Below, in pieces: positions 49,887 to 57,248 of a DNA stretch of 64,000 bases (positions are counted from its first letter, which is position 1; every line of letters begins with the position of its first letter). The translations under genes were made by a program, and so were the position numbers. Origin of the DNA: Jannaschia sp. W003 (GTDB lineage Bacteria; Pseudomonadota; Alphaproteobacteria; Rhodobacterales; Rhodobacteraceae); NCBI RefSeq assembly GCF_025144335.1, contig NZ_CP083539.1:931501-995500 (forward strand), in the 5' to 3' direction. The notes below the pieces were generated by a model that saw only the letters and a list, made by a program, of their open reading frames with translations, ran no database searches and was not told the DNA's origin.

Positions 49887-50963
49887 TCAGTGGGGGAAGG
49901 GCCACAATCTCAGCTTCTCCTTCGTGAGGCGCCAGAGCTGCGCCAGGCCGTGGGGCTCCAGGATCAGGAACAGCACGATCAGCGCGCCCACGATCACGAG
50001 GTTCAGGTGCGACACGATCGCGGTGGGCCAGCCCAGGAGGTCCACGCCCACGATCTTCAGCGCCACCGGCAGCAGCACCAGGAACGCCGCCCCGAGGAAG
50101 CTCCCCAGGATGCTCCCCAGCCCGCCGATGATCACCATGAAGAGCACCAGGAACGACTTCTGGATGCCGAAGGCCTCGCCCACCTCGACCGCGCCGAGAT
50201 AGACCGTGAAGAACAGCGCCCCGGCGATGCCCACGAAGAAGCTCGACACGGCGAAGGCGGTCAGCTTCGCGCGCAGGGGGTTCACGCCGATGATCTCGGC
50301 GGCAATGTCCATGTCGCGGATCGCCATCCACTGGCGCCCCTGCGCCCCCCGCGTGAGGTTGCGCGCCACCCAGGCGAGGGCCACCACGAACAGGAGGCAG
50401 AACAGGTACTGCGCCCAGGGCTCCGTGGCGGGGCCGGTGACGGCGACGCCGAACAGCTCGCGCTCGGGCGCGTTGATCTGCCCCGAGGCCGAGTAGTTGT
50501 AGAACCACGGCACCTTGTTGAAGAGCCAGACCAGGAAGAACTGCGCGGCCAGCGTGGCGACGGCCAGGTAGAAGCCCTTGATCCGCAGGCTCGGCAGGCC
50601 GAACAGCACGCCCACGGCGGCGGTGATAAGGCCGGACAGCAGCGTCACGGTGATCATGTCCATCCACTCGAACGCGGTCATCAGCTTGTAGGAGGCGTAG
50701 GCCCCCACCGCCATGAAGCCGCCCGTGCCCAGCGAGACCTGCCCGCAGTAGCCCGTCAGGATGTTCAGCCCGAGCGTGGCGATGGCGTAGATCAGGAACG
50801 GGACCAGGAAGGCGTTGGCCCAGTAGTCGGTGACGAGGAACGGGACGACCAGGAGCGCCACGGCCAGGATCGCCCAGTAGCCCCAGCGGTCGAAGCGGAT
50901 CGGGAAGGTCTGCGCGTCGTCGTGGTAGTTGGTCTTGAAGTCGCCGGCTTCACGATAGAGCAA
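49887..50963 (-). CDS. livM: ABC transporter permease LivM type
   Basis: 358 residues, about ten membrane helices. LGLNILTGYCGQVSLGTGGFMAVGAY and the EAA-like loop ARNLTRGAQGRQWMAIRDMDIAAEIIGVNPLRAKLTAFAVS are typical of LivM. An N-terminal cytoplasmic segment (about 1-28) is longer than average. It forms the membrane pore with LivH. An 85-nt gap with a GGGGCC/GGCCCC hairpin separates it from livJ. Confidence 0.92.
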   Translation of the reverse strand: MLYREAGDFKTNYHDDAQTFPIRFDRWGYWAILAVALLVVPFLVTDYWANAFLVPFLIYAIATLGLNILTGYCGQVSLGTGGFMAVGAYASYKLMTAFEWMDMITVTLLSGLITAAVGVLFGLPSLRIKGFYLAVATLAAQFFLVWLFNKVPWFYNYSASGQINAPERELFGVAVTGPATEPWAQYLFCLLFVVALAWVARNLTRGAQGRQWMAIRDMDIAAEIIGVNPLRAKLTAFAVSSFFVGIAGALFFTVYLGAVEVGEAFGIQKSFLVLFMVIIGGLGSILGSFLGAAFLVLLPVALKIVGVDLLGWPTAIVSHLNLVIVGALIVLFLILEPHGLAQLWRLTKEKLRLWPFPH

Positions 50964-51031
50964 GGTTTTCCCTCCCAGGGTCGGTTTGGGGATTCACCCC
51001 GGCGATGCTATGTAAGGCGAGGAGGCCTTCG

Positions 51032-51355
51032 ATGAGCGACTTCGAGGACAAGGTGCTGGGAATGCTGGGCGGGATCGTCCAGCGGCTCGACGGGTTGGAG
51101 CAGCGGCTCGACAGGGTTGGGCAGCGGCTCGACGCCATCGACGGTCGGCTCGACCGGATGGACGACCGCTTCCGCGCCATCAACGCCCGCCTCGACGAGC
51201 AGGACGCCCAGCTCGACCGGCTGCACAGCAAGATGGACCGGGTGCAGACCGTGTCGCTCGCGGCCTCGCAGGCCGCCGAGCAGGCGCTGTCCACGCTCTC
51301 GAACCTCTCGCGCCGGGTGGGCCGGCTGGAGAACCCGGACCCCGACGCCGCCTGA
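51032..51355 (+). CDS. Coiled-coil protein encoded opposite to the liv operon
   Basis: 107 residues from ATG 51032, which has RBS GGAGG 6 nt upstream. Residues about 17-75 are heptad repeats QRLDxhx (QRLDGLEQRLDRVGQRLDAID), encoded by 21-nt direct repeats. The rest is a helical tail. No signal or membrane segment. It lies on the plus strand in the 416-nt gap between livH and livM, which are both on the minus strand. Any livH-livM read-through would be antisense to it. I do not know a function. Similar short coiled coils oligomerise as trimers or tetramers. Confidence 0.62.
   Translation: MSDFEDKVLGMLGGIVQRLDGLEQRLDRVGQRLDAIDGRLDRMDDRFRAINARLDEQDAQLDRLHSKMDRVQTVSLAASQAAEQALSTLSNLSRRVGRLENPDPDAA
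51080..51163 (+). repeat. 21-nt direct repeats coding for coiled-coil heptads
   Basis: Four in-frame units at 51080, 51101, 51122 and 51143, three starting CAGCGGCTCGAC and the fourth GGTCGGCTCGAC. Each encodes one heptad with Leu at the core. The array can expand or contract without frameshift. Confidence 0.8.
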
Positions 51356-51379
51356 ACGGCGCCGCGCAGTGCGGTGCCC

Positions 51380-52369
51380 TCAAACCCGCTCAATGATCCG
51401 CTCCCCGAACAGGCCCTGCGGGCGGAACACCAGGAACACCAGCGCCAGCACGTAGGCGAACCAGTTCTCGGTGGCCCCCCCGAGATAGGGCGCGCCGATC
51501 GCGAACTCGAACAGCTTCTCGCCCACGCCGATGATCAGCCCGCCCACGATGGCGCCGGGGATCGACGTGAAGCCCCCCAGCATCAGCACGGGCAGCGCCT
51601 TCAGCGCGATCAGCGACAGCGAGAACTGCACGCCCGACTTCGCGCCCCACATGATGCCGGCCACCAGCGCCACGAAGCCCGCGATCGACCAGACCAGCAC
51701 CCAGATGAAGTTGAGCGAGATGCCCACCGACAGCGCCGCCTGGTGGTCGTCGGCCACCGCGCGCAGCGCACGGCCCTGCTTGGTGTACTGCGAGAAGGCC
51801 ACCAGCCCCAGCACGAGGAGCGCGGCGATCACGGTGGCCACGATGTCGAGGTTGTCGATGAAGAAGCCGTAGCCGAAGGCGTCGAACGTCGCGGTGTCGA
51901 TCCACTCGTTGATGCCCTGGGGCAGCCCGACGTCCAGCGTCTTGATCTCCGAGCCCCACATGAGGTCGGCCACGCCTTCCAGGAAGTAGGCGAGGCCAAT
52001 GGTCGCCATGAACAGGATGATCGGCTCCTGCCCGACGAGGTGGCTGAACACGTAGCGGTTCACCAGCCAGGCGAAGAGGGCCATCACCACCACCGTCAGC
52101 AGGATCGCCAGAAGCGCGGGGGCGTGCCAGCCGAAGTGGTGGATGTCGGTGCCGAAGGTCGCGTTGATGAGATGCGAGAAGGGCACCTGCCCGTTCTGGA
52201 TGCCCACCAGGGTCATCGCCGCGAAGAGCGCCATGACGCCCTGGGCGTAGTTGAAGATGCCGCTCGCCTTGAAGATCAGCACGAAGCCCAAGGCCACGAG
52301 CGCGTACATCACCCCCGCCATGAGGCCGTTCAGCGCGACCTCCATTCCGAAAAGGAGCTGGTCAGGCAT
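51380..52369 (-). CDS. livH: ABC transporter permease LivH type
   Basis: 329 residues, about eight helices. GLMAGVMYALVALGFVLIFKASGIFNYAQGVM and GRALRAVADDHQAALSVGISLN (EAA-like loop) are typical LivH features. Its start overlaps the 3' end of the PD-(D/E)XK gene by 8 nt, and its RBS (AGAGGT) lies inside that gene. It is separated from livM by the opposite-strand coiled-coil gene. Confidence 0.92.
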   Translation of the reverse strand: MPDQLLFGMEVALNGLMAGVMYALVALGFVLIFKASGIFNYAQGVMALFAAMTLVGIQNGQVPFSHLINATFGTDIHHFGWHAPALLAILLTVVVMALFAWLVNRYVFSHLVGQEPIILFMATIGLAYFLEGVADLMWGSEIKTLDVGLPQGINEWIDTATFDAFGYGFFIDNLDIVATVIAALLVLGLVAFSQYTKQGRALRAVADDHQAALSVGISLNFIWVLVWSIAGFVALVAGIMWGAKSGVQFSLSLIALKALPVLMLGGFTSIPGAIVGGLIIGVGEKLFEFAIGAPYLGGATENWFAYVLALVFLVFRPQGLFGERIIERV

Positions 52370-53615
52370 GGGGGGCTACCTCTTTGGGCGCAGGGGGGTC
52401 GTACTTCGCGTCGAGGATGCTCGCGAGGCTCTGGAGGTACTCGAGCATTTCGGCGAAGCGGGTATTCGTGAGCGGTGCGCAATCGGTCTTGTGGAAGAAG
52501 TTTGCCAGTTGCTGACCGTCCCAATCACGCGGTTCGGCGTAATCCCACGCTGGCCAGTGCTCCACCGTTTTGACGTCGATTTCCGCAGCTACGAGAAGTC
52601 CGTCGATCTCGTCGCGAGCGTCGCAAGGGGCTCCCTTGCTGGCCTGCGGGGCGTTGATGCCGACCACGACACTCCGCCGGCCGGTCGCATCGGGTGAGAA
52701 TCCGATGGAGCAGTTGGCTGGCCAGCGCGGATTCCGGAACATTAGGCAGGAGTACATCTCCCACCCGAACTCGGACAGCCGGAAGGCACTGCGGTCGATC
52801 CGCCGCCGGGTAAGGTTCCGCTTCTGCTCCAGGATTTCGTAGCCTTGCGGAAGGGCCTCGATGATCGCCTGCCCCAACCGGTCGGTCATCCAGTCTCGGA
52901 CGTGATTCTGGTCCGCGACGATCGCGGTAACGATCCTTGCCGCCGAGGGGTCGTCGTCGAGCCGCGACCTGATTTCGCCCTGCAGCGGATCCATCGACCG
53001 CGTCCTCCCGCCAAAGCGTCGTTCCAAGTGGTCCACCACGTCGCGGACGAGCACCTCCGCTCGGTACGCCTTCACGGCTGGAATCGCTCCCTCGAGGCAC
53101 TCCGCGAACGAATGCTCGCTTCCGACGAAGGGCATGTGGACGTAGTGACCGAGCGCCTCGCCTCCGTCCTCTACGTCCCACTGGCTGAGGAAGACGAGGC
53201 GTGTGCCCTTGCCCCGGATCGTGGCGAGGAACTCGGCATAGCGTTCGAGTTGCCGGTGTCCGAGACCGGACCAAGGCTTGTTCTCGATCACGACGGTCGC
53301 GTCGGGCATCTCCAGCAGGATGTCGATGCGTCCGTACGCCGTCGTGTGCTCGGTCCGTACCGTGCAGGCCTCGCTTCGCTTCCGCTCCCTCAGCCCGAGC
53401 CTCCGCAGGAACGCGTTGAGGAAGAGCGGCCCCTGGCCATGCGCACCCCGCGGGTCGAGCAGCATCGCGAAGGTTCGGCTCAGCTGCATCTCGCTGTCGC
53501 CGAGCACGTCGAACATGGACAGGTGGGGCGCGCCGAACAGGACCTCGCCCGCCCGCTCGGCGTCGAGGCGGGGCAGGGCGGTCTTCAGGTCGTCGATGAA
53601 TGCCAGATCGTTCAT
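52362..53615 (-). CDS. PD-(D/E)XK nuclease-like protein embedded in the liv cluster
   Basis: 417 residues. The N-terminal half matches the PDDEXK_4 pattern: SEMQLSRTFAMLLDP (E42), YGRIDILLEM (D98), VVIENKPWSG (E111, K113), then RQLERY (Q122). All expected nuclease residues are present. The C-terminal half (about 230-417) is unfamiliar and could bind DNA or a partner. It overlaps livH by 8 nt and follows a 152-codon ORF. No methyltransferase, helicase or toxin partner adjoins. PDDEXK_4 proteins are often found in defence islands, but here the setting is a transporter operon. Function unknown. Confidence 0.72.
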   Translation of the reverse strand: MNDLAFIDDLKTALPRLDAERAGEVLFGAPHLSMFDVLGDSEMQLSRTFAMLLDPRGAHGQGPLFLNAFLRRLGLRERKRSEACTVRTEHTTAYGRIDILLEMPDATVVIENKPWSGLGHRQLERYAEFLATIRGKGTRLVFLSQWDVEDGGEALGHYVHMPFVGSEHSFAECLEGAIPAVKAYRAEVLVRDVVDHLERRFGGRTRSMDPLQGEIRSRLDDDPSAARIVTAIVADQNHVRDWMTDRLGQAIIEALPQGYEILEQKRNLTRRRIDRSAFRLSEFGWEMYSCLMFRNPRWPANCSIGFSPDATGRRSVVVGINAPQASKGAPCDARDEIDGLLVAAEIDVKTVEHWPAWDYAEPRDWDGQQLANFFHKTDCAPLTNTRFAEMLEYLQSLASILDAKYDPPAPKEVAPHA

Positions 53616-53703
53616 CGATGACACGTGGGGGCCGAGTGACCTGCCCCTCCGATGCCCGGGAGGAGCAGGTCGTTCGGGCCATGCCCGAACGCGTGGACGT
53701 GGA

Positions 53704-54162
53704 TCAGTAGGGCAGCGGCTTCTCGGGCGAGCCGATGTCGCGGTCGAGCGCCGGTTGCGGGTCGCGGAAGGCCGAGGTGCCCCCGTCGATGCCCGGGTTG
53801 GGGCCCGTGGCCGCGGGGCAGGTGCAGGCGGCCAGCAGCTCGTTGGCCTTCTCGGAGCGCTCGCCGGCGGGCACCGCCTCCAGCGCCGACTTGGCGGCGC
53901 GCAGCCCCCAGTCGATGTCGCCGTCCACCCAAGGGGGCACGCGCTGGCCGTCTTCCGTCTTCTCCGCGCCGCGCGCGTTGCGCGACTGGTGCGCCACCCG
54001 CTTGAACGCGCCCAGCACCGCCTGCCGCTCGTTGATCCGCAGCTCGTCCAGGTCCTCGGGGCGGAAGCACTCCAGCCGCTGGATCGTGAAGTCGGGCAGT
54101 CCGCGGTCCTCGCCCAAGGCGTCGGCAAGCGTGCGCTTCACCCAGTCGTGGTGATTGCTCAT
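53704..54162 (-). CDS. Conserved hypothetical protein upstream of the nuclease-like gene
   Basis: 152 residues, soluble and charged: MSNHHDWVKRTLADALGEDRGLPDF, RINERQAVLGAFKRVAHQSRNARGAEK, then a Pro/Ala-rich C-terminal third with a lone CTCP. RBS GAGGAG is about 8 nt before ATG 54162. I cannot assign a family. The TIQRLECFRPEDLDELRINERQAVLGAF stretch looks helical. It lies between livG and the nuclease-like gene on the same strand. Confidence 0.62.
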   Translation of the reverse strand: MSNHHDWVKRTLADALGEDRGLPDFTIQRLECFRPEDLDELRINERQAVLGAFKRVAHQSRNARGAEKTEDGQRVPPWVDGDIDWGLRAAKSALEAVPAGERSEKANELLAACTCPAATGPNPGIDGGTSAFRDPQPALDRDIGSPEKPLPY

Positions 54163-54231
54163 GGTCGGCTCCTCTCGTGTTCAGGGGAGCCAACGGGCGC
54201 GGGGATTCGAGGTTCCCGCCACGGTGCCCGT

Positions 54232-54280
54232 CCGTATGCACGGGGGGTGTACGGGGGGTGCACGGGGGGCGCCCCCCCGA
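54232..54280. repeat. Family D G-rich repeat, copy D3
   Basis: TATGCACGGGGGG, TGTACGGGGGG, TGCACGGGGGG, then CGCCCCCCC. It lies 14 nt past the livG stop on the minus strand. The terminal GGGGGGC/GCCCCCC can fold as a hairpin and may end the ligase-livG transcript. Confidence 0.75.
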
Positions 54281-54293
54281 TCCGGGGCGCCGA

Positions 54294-55109
54294 TCAGTCA
54301 TGCGCGACCCCGAGATACGCGTCGATCACGTCCTGGTTCGAGCGCACCTCGTGGGGCGTCCCGTCGCCGATCTTCTTGCCGTAGTCCATGACGACGACCC
54401 GGTCCGAGAGGTCCATGACCACGCCCATGTCGTGCTCGATCAGCGCGATGGTGGTGCCGAACTCGTCGTTCACGTCGAGGATGAAGCGGCTCATGTCCTC
54501 CTTCTCCTCGACGTTCATGCCGGCCATCGGTTCGTCAAGCAGCAGGAGCGACGGCTCCGCGGCGAGCGCGCGGGCAAGCTCCACCCGCTTCTTGAGGCCG
54601 TAGGGCAGGCGTCCCACCGGCGTCTTGCGGATGTGCTGGATCTCCAGGAAGTCGATCACCCGCTCCACGGCGGCGCGGTTGGCGACCTCCTCGCGGCGGG
54701 CGGGCCCCCACCACACGGCCTGCTGGAGCATGTTGGCGCGGGTGGTGTTGAGCCGCCCCGTCATCACGTTGTCGAGCACGGTCATGCCCTCGAAGAGCGC
54801 GATGTTCTGGAACGTACGCGCGATGCCCTGGCGGGCCACCTCGTAGGGCTTCAGGGGCGCGCGCCGCTCGCCGCGGAACCACACCTCGCCCTCCTGCGGC
54901 ACGTAGAAGCCCGAGATGACGTTGAGCATCGAGGACTTGCCGGCGCCGTTGGGGCCGATGATCGCGCGGATCTCGCCCTCGCGGATGTCGAACGAGATGT
55001 CCTTGATCGCCTCCACGCCCCCGAAGCGCAGGGTGATGCTCCGCAGGTCGAGGACCGTGCCGCCGATGGTGCGCCCGTCGGCGGTGGTGGTGGTGGTCGC
55101 GTCAAGCAT
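54294..55109 (-). CDS. livG: Branched-chain amino acid-type ABC transporter ATP-binding protein LivG
   Basis: 271 residues. Walker A GPNGAGKSS, signature region LPYGLKKRVELARAL, Walker B SLLLLDEPMAGMNVEEKEDM. The C-terminal region IALIEHDMGVVMDLSDRVVVMDYGKKIGDGTP is characteristic of LivG. Partner of LivF. It follows the acyl-CoA ligase gene by 21 nt, so they are one operon. Confidence 0.92.
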   Translation of the reverse strand: MLDATTTTTADGRTIGGTVLDLRSITLRFGGVEAIKDISFDIREGEIRAIIGPNGAGKSSMLNVISGFYVPQEGEVWFRGERRAPLKPYEVARQGIARTFQNIALFEGMTVLDNVMTGRLNTTRANMLQQAVWWGPARREEVANRAAVERVIDFLEIQHIRKTPVGRLPYGLKKRVELARALAAEPSLLLLDEPMAGMNVEEKEDMSRFILDVNDEFGTTIALIEHDMGVVMDLSDRVVVMDYGKKIGDGTPHEVRSNQDVIDAYLGVAHD

Positions 55110-55130
55110 GAACGGTCTCCCTCGCGCGGC

Positions 55131-57101
55131 TCACTCCGCCGCCTCCACCTGCATCTCCGGCGAGCGCGGCTCCACCGGCACCACGGCGGCATCGCACAGC
55201 TCCAGCGTCGCGCGGATCGTACCGCGGCGGCCGTCCTCGTAGGTCACCGCCGTCTCGGTCGAGACCCGCGCCTCGCCCGCGTAGAGCGCCGCGATCAGGT
55301 CCGCGTACTTCTCCTCGATGGTGCGGCGCTTGACCTTCTGGGTGCGGGTCATCTCGTCGTCGTCGGCATCCAGCTGCTTGTGCAGCACCAGGAAGCGGTG
55401 GACCTGGCAGCCCGAGAGCATCGGGTCCTCGGCCACGGAGCGGTTCACCGCCTCGACGTGGGCGCGGATGGTGTTCAGCACCTCGGGATGCTGCGACAGC
55501 TCCTGGTAGGAGGCGTAGGCGATGTTGTTGCGCTCGGCCCAGTTGCCCACCGCCGTGAGGTCGATGTTCACGAAGGCCACGCAGCGGTCGCGGCCGTTGC
55601 CGAACACCACCGCCTCGTAGATCTCGGGGAAGAACTTCAGCTTGTTCTCCACGTACTTGGGCGCGAACATCGCCCCCGAGGCCAGCTTGCCCACGTCCTT
55701 GGCGCGGTCGATGATCCGCAGGTGCCCGGTGTCCGGCTCGATGAAGCCCGCGTCCCCCGTGGCCACCCAGCCCTCGGGGTCCTTGGTGGACGCCGTGGAT
55801 TCGGGGTTCTGGTAGTACTCCACGAAGCTGCCGGGCGAGCGGTAGAAGACCTCGCCGGTCTCGCCGATGCGCAGCTCCACGCCCGGCGTGGGCGTGCCCA
55901 CGGTGTCGGACCGCACCTCGTTGTCGCGCTGCTGGGTGATGAAGACGCTCGCCTCGGTCTGGCCGTAGAGCTGCTTCAGGTTGATGCCGATGGAGCGGTA
56001 GAAGTCGAACAGCTCCGGCCCGATCGCCTCGCCGGCCGTGTAGCCCACGCGCACGCGGCTGAGGCCCAGCGTGTTCTTGAGGGGGCCGAACACCAGCAGC
56101 TCGTTCAGGCGGTACTTGGCCCGGTCCCACGCGGAGACGGGCTCGCCGTCGAGGAGCTTCGGCCCCACCGTCTTGGCGTGGCGCATGGCCCGGTCGAACA
56201 TCCGCTTCTTGAGCGGGCTCGCGTCCTCCATGCGGATCATCACGTTGGTGAGCTGCGTCTCGAACACGCGCGGCGGCGCGAAGTAGTAGGTCGGTCCGAT
56301 CTCTCGCAGGTCCGACATGACCGTGGCCGCGCTTTCGGGGCAGTTCACGCAGAAGCCCGTCACCACGGCCTGCCCGATCGAGAAGATGAAGTCGCCCACC
56401 CAGGCCATCGGCAGGTAGGCCAGCACCTCGTCGTCCTGGCGCAGGCCGTCGAACTCCGAGGAGGCCTTCGAGGTGGCGACGATGTTGCGGTGGCTCAGCA
56501 CCACGCCCTTGGGCCGCCCCGTGGTGCCCGAGGTGTAGAGCATGACGCAGGTGGTCTCGGCGTTCTGCTGCGCGAGCCGACGCTCCATCTCGGCGCGGTC
56601 CGCCGAGCGGCCCCGCTCGCGCAGGGTCTCCATCGAGGACATGGCCGAGTGGTCGTATTTCCGCAGGCCGCGCCCGTCGAGGTAGATCACGTGGCGAAGG
56701 CCTTCGATGCGCTCGCGCACCTCCTCGACCTTGTCGACCTGCTCCTGATCGCCGGCGATCACGAACTTGGCCGAGCAGTGGCCGAGAACGTAGGCGATCT
56801 CCTCGCCCACGGCGTCCTGATAGAGCGGCACCGGGATCGCGCCGGCGCACTGGGCGGCGATCATGCTCATGTAGAGCTGCGGGCGGTTGCGACCGATGAC
56901 GGCGACATGCTCGCCGATCTCGACGCCCAACTCGATCAGCCCGAGCGCCATCTCCTCGATCTCGCCCTTGGCCTCCGACCAGGTCCACTCCTGCCAGATG
57001 CCGAATTCCTTCTCGCGGTAGGCCGGCGCGCGGCCGAACGCCGCGGCGTTGCGGGCCAGGAACTGCGGAATGGTCTCGAGATCGCGCGGCGCGGCGGGCA
57101 T
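55131..57101 (-). CDS. Long-chain fatty acid-CoA ligase-type AMP-binding enzyme
   Basis: 656 residues. The P-loop YTSGTTGRPKG (189-199), YGQTEA and the hinge GWVATGDAGFIEPDTGHLRIIDRAKD are complete. The large size and acidic stretch fit the long-chain acyl-CoA synthetase branch (AMP-forming) found with liv-like transporters in this bacterial family. It makes acyl- or aroyl-CoA in the cytoplasm. GGGAGG lies 6 nt before ATG 57101, so the ATG at 57107 is rejected. A much longer open frame continues upstream to 59216, antisense over a histidine kinase, and is noise. Confidence 0.9.
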   Translation of the reverse strand: MPAAPRDLETIPQFLARNAAAFGRAPAYREKEFGIWQEWTWSEAKGEIEEMALGLIELGVEIGEHVAVIGRNRPQLYMSMIAAQCAGAIPVPLYQDAVGEEIAYVLGHCSAKFVIAGDQEQVDKVEEVRERIEGLRHVIYLDGRGLRKYDHSAMSSMETLRERGRSADRAEMERRLAQQNAETTCVMLYTSGTTGRPKGVVLSHRNIVATSKASSEFDGLRQDDEVLAYLPMAWVGDFIFSIGQAVVTGFCVNCPESAATVMSDLREIGPTYYFAPPRVFETQLTNVMIRMEDASPLKKRMFDRAMRHAKTVGPKLLDGEPVSAWDRAKYRLNELLVFGPLKNTLGLSRVRVGYTAGEAIGPELFDFYRSIGINLKQLYGQTEASVFITQQRDNEVRSDTVGTPTPGVELRIGETGEVFYRSPGSFVEYYQNPESTASTKDPEGWVATGDAGFIEPDTGHLRIIDRAKDVGKLASGAMFAPKYVENKLKFFPEIYEAVVFGNGRDRCVAFVNIDLTAVGNWAERNNIAYASYQELSQHPEVLNTIRAHVEAVNRSVAEDPMLSGCQVHRFLVLHKQLDADDDEMTRTQKVKRRTIEEKYADLIAALYAGEARVSTETAVTYEDGRRGTIRATLELCDAAVVPVEPRSPEMQVEAAE

Positions 57102-57145
57102 GGCCATCCTCCCCAGGGGCTGGCGGGAGAAGTGGCGCGCGATCC

Positions 57146-57173
57146 TTGCGAGGGTATTTCCGAACCTTAACGA
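57146..57173 (+). promoter_or_regulatory. Weak candidate promoter ahead of the hybrid histidine kinase
   Basis: TTGCGA (57146-57151) and TAACGA (57168-57173) with 16-nt spacing, in a locally AT-richer patch between the divergent ligase and kinase genes. It matches a sigma-70-like pattern only partly. Confidence 0.25.
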
Positions 57174-57248
57174 ATTGTAACGGCCTCCGCGCGCCCCGTG
57201 GACGGGCCGGGCCGCGGGGCGTAGCGTCGGGTCCCGGGAGGCGCGCGG

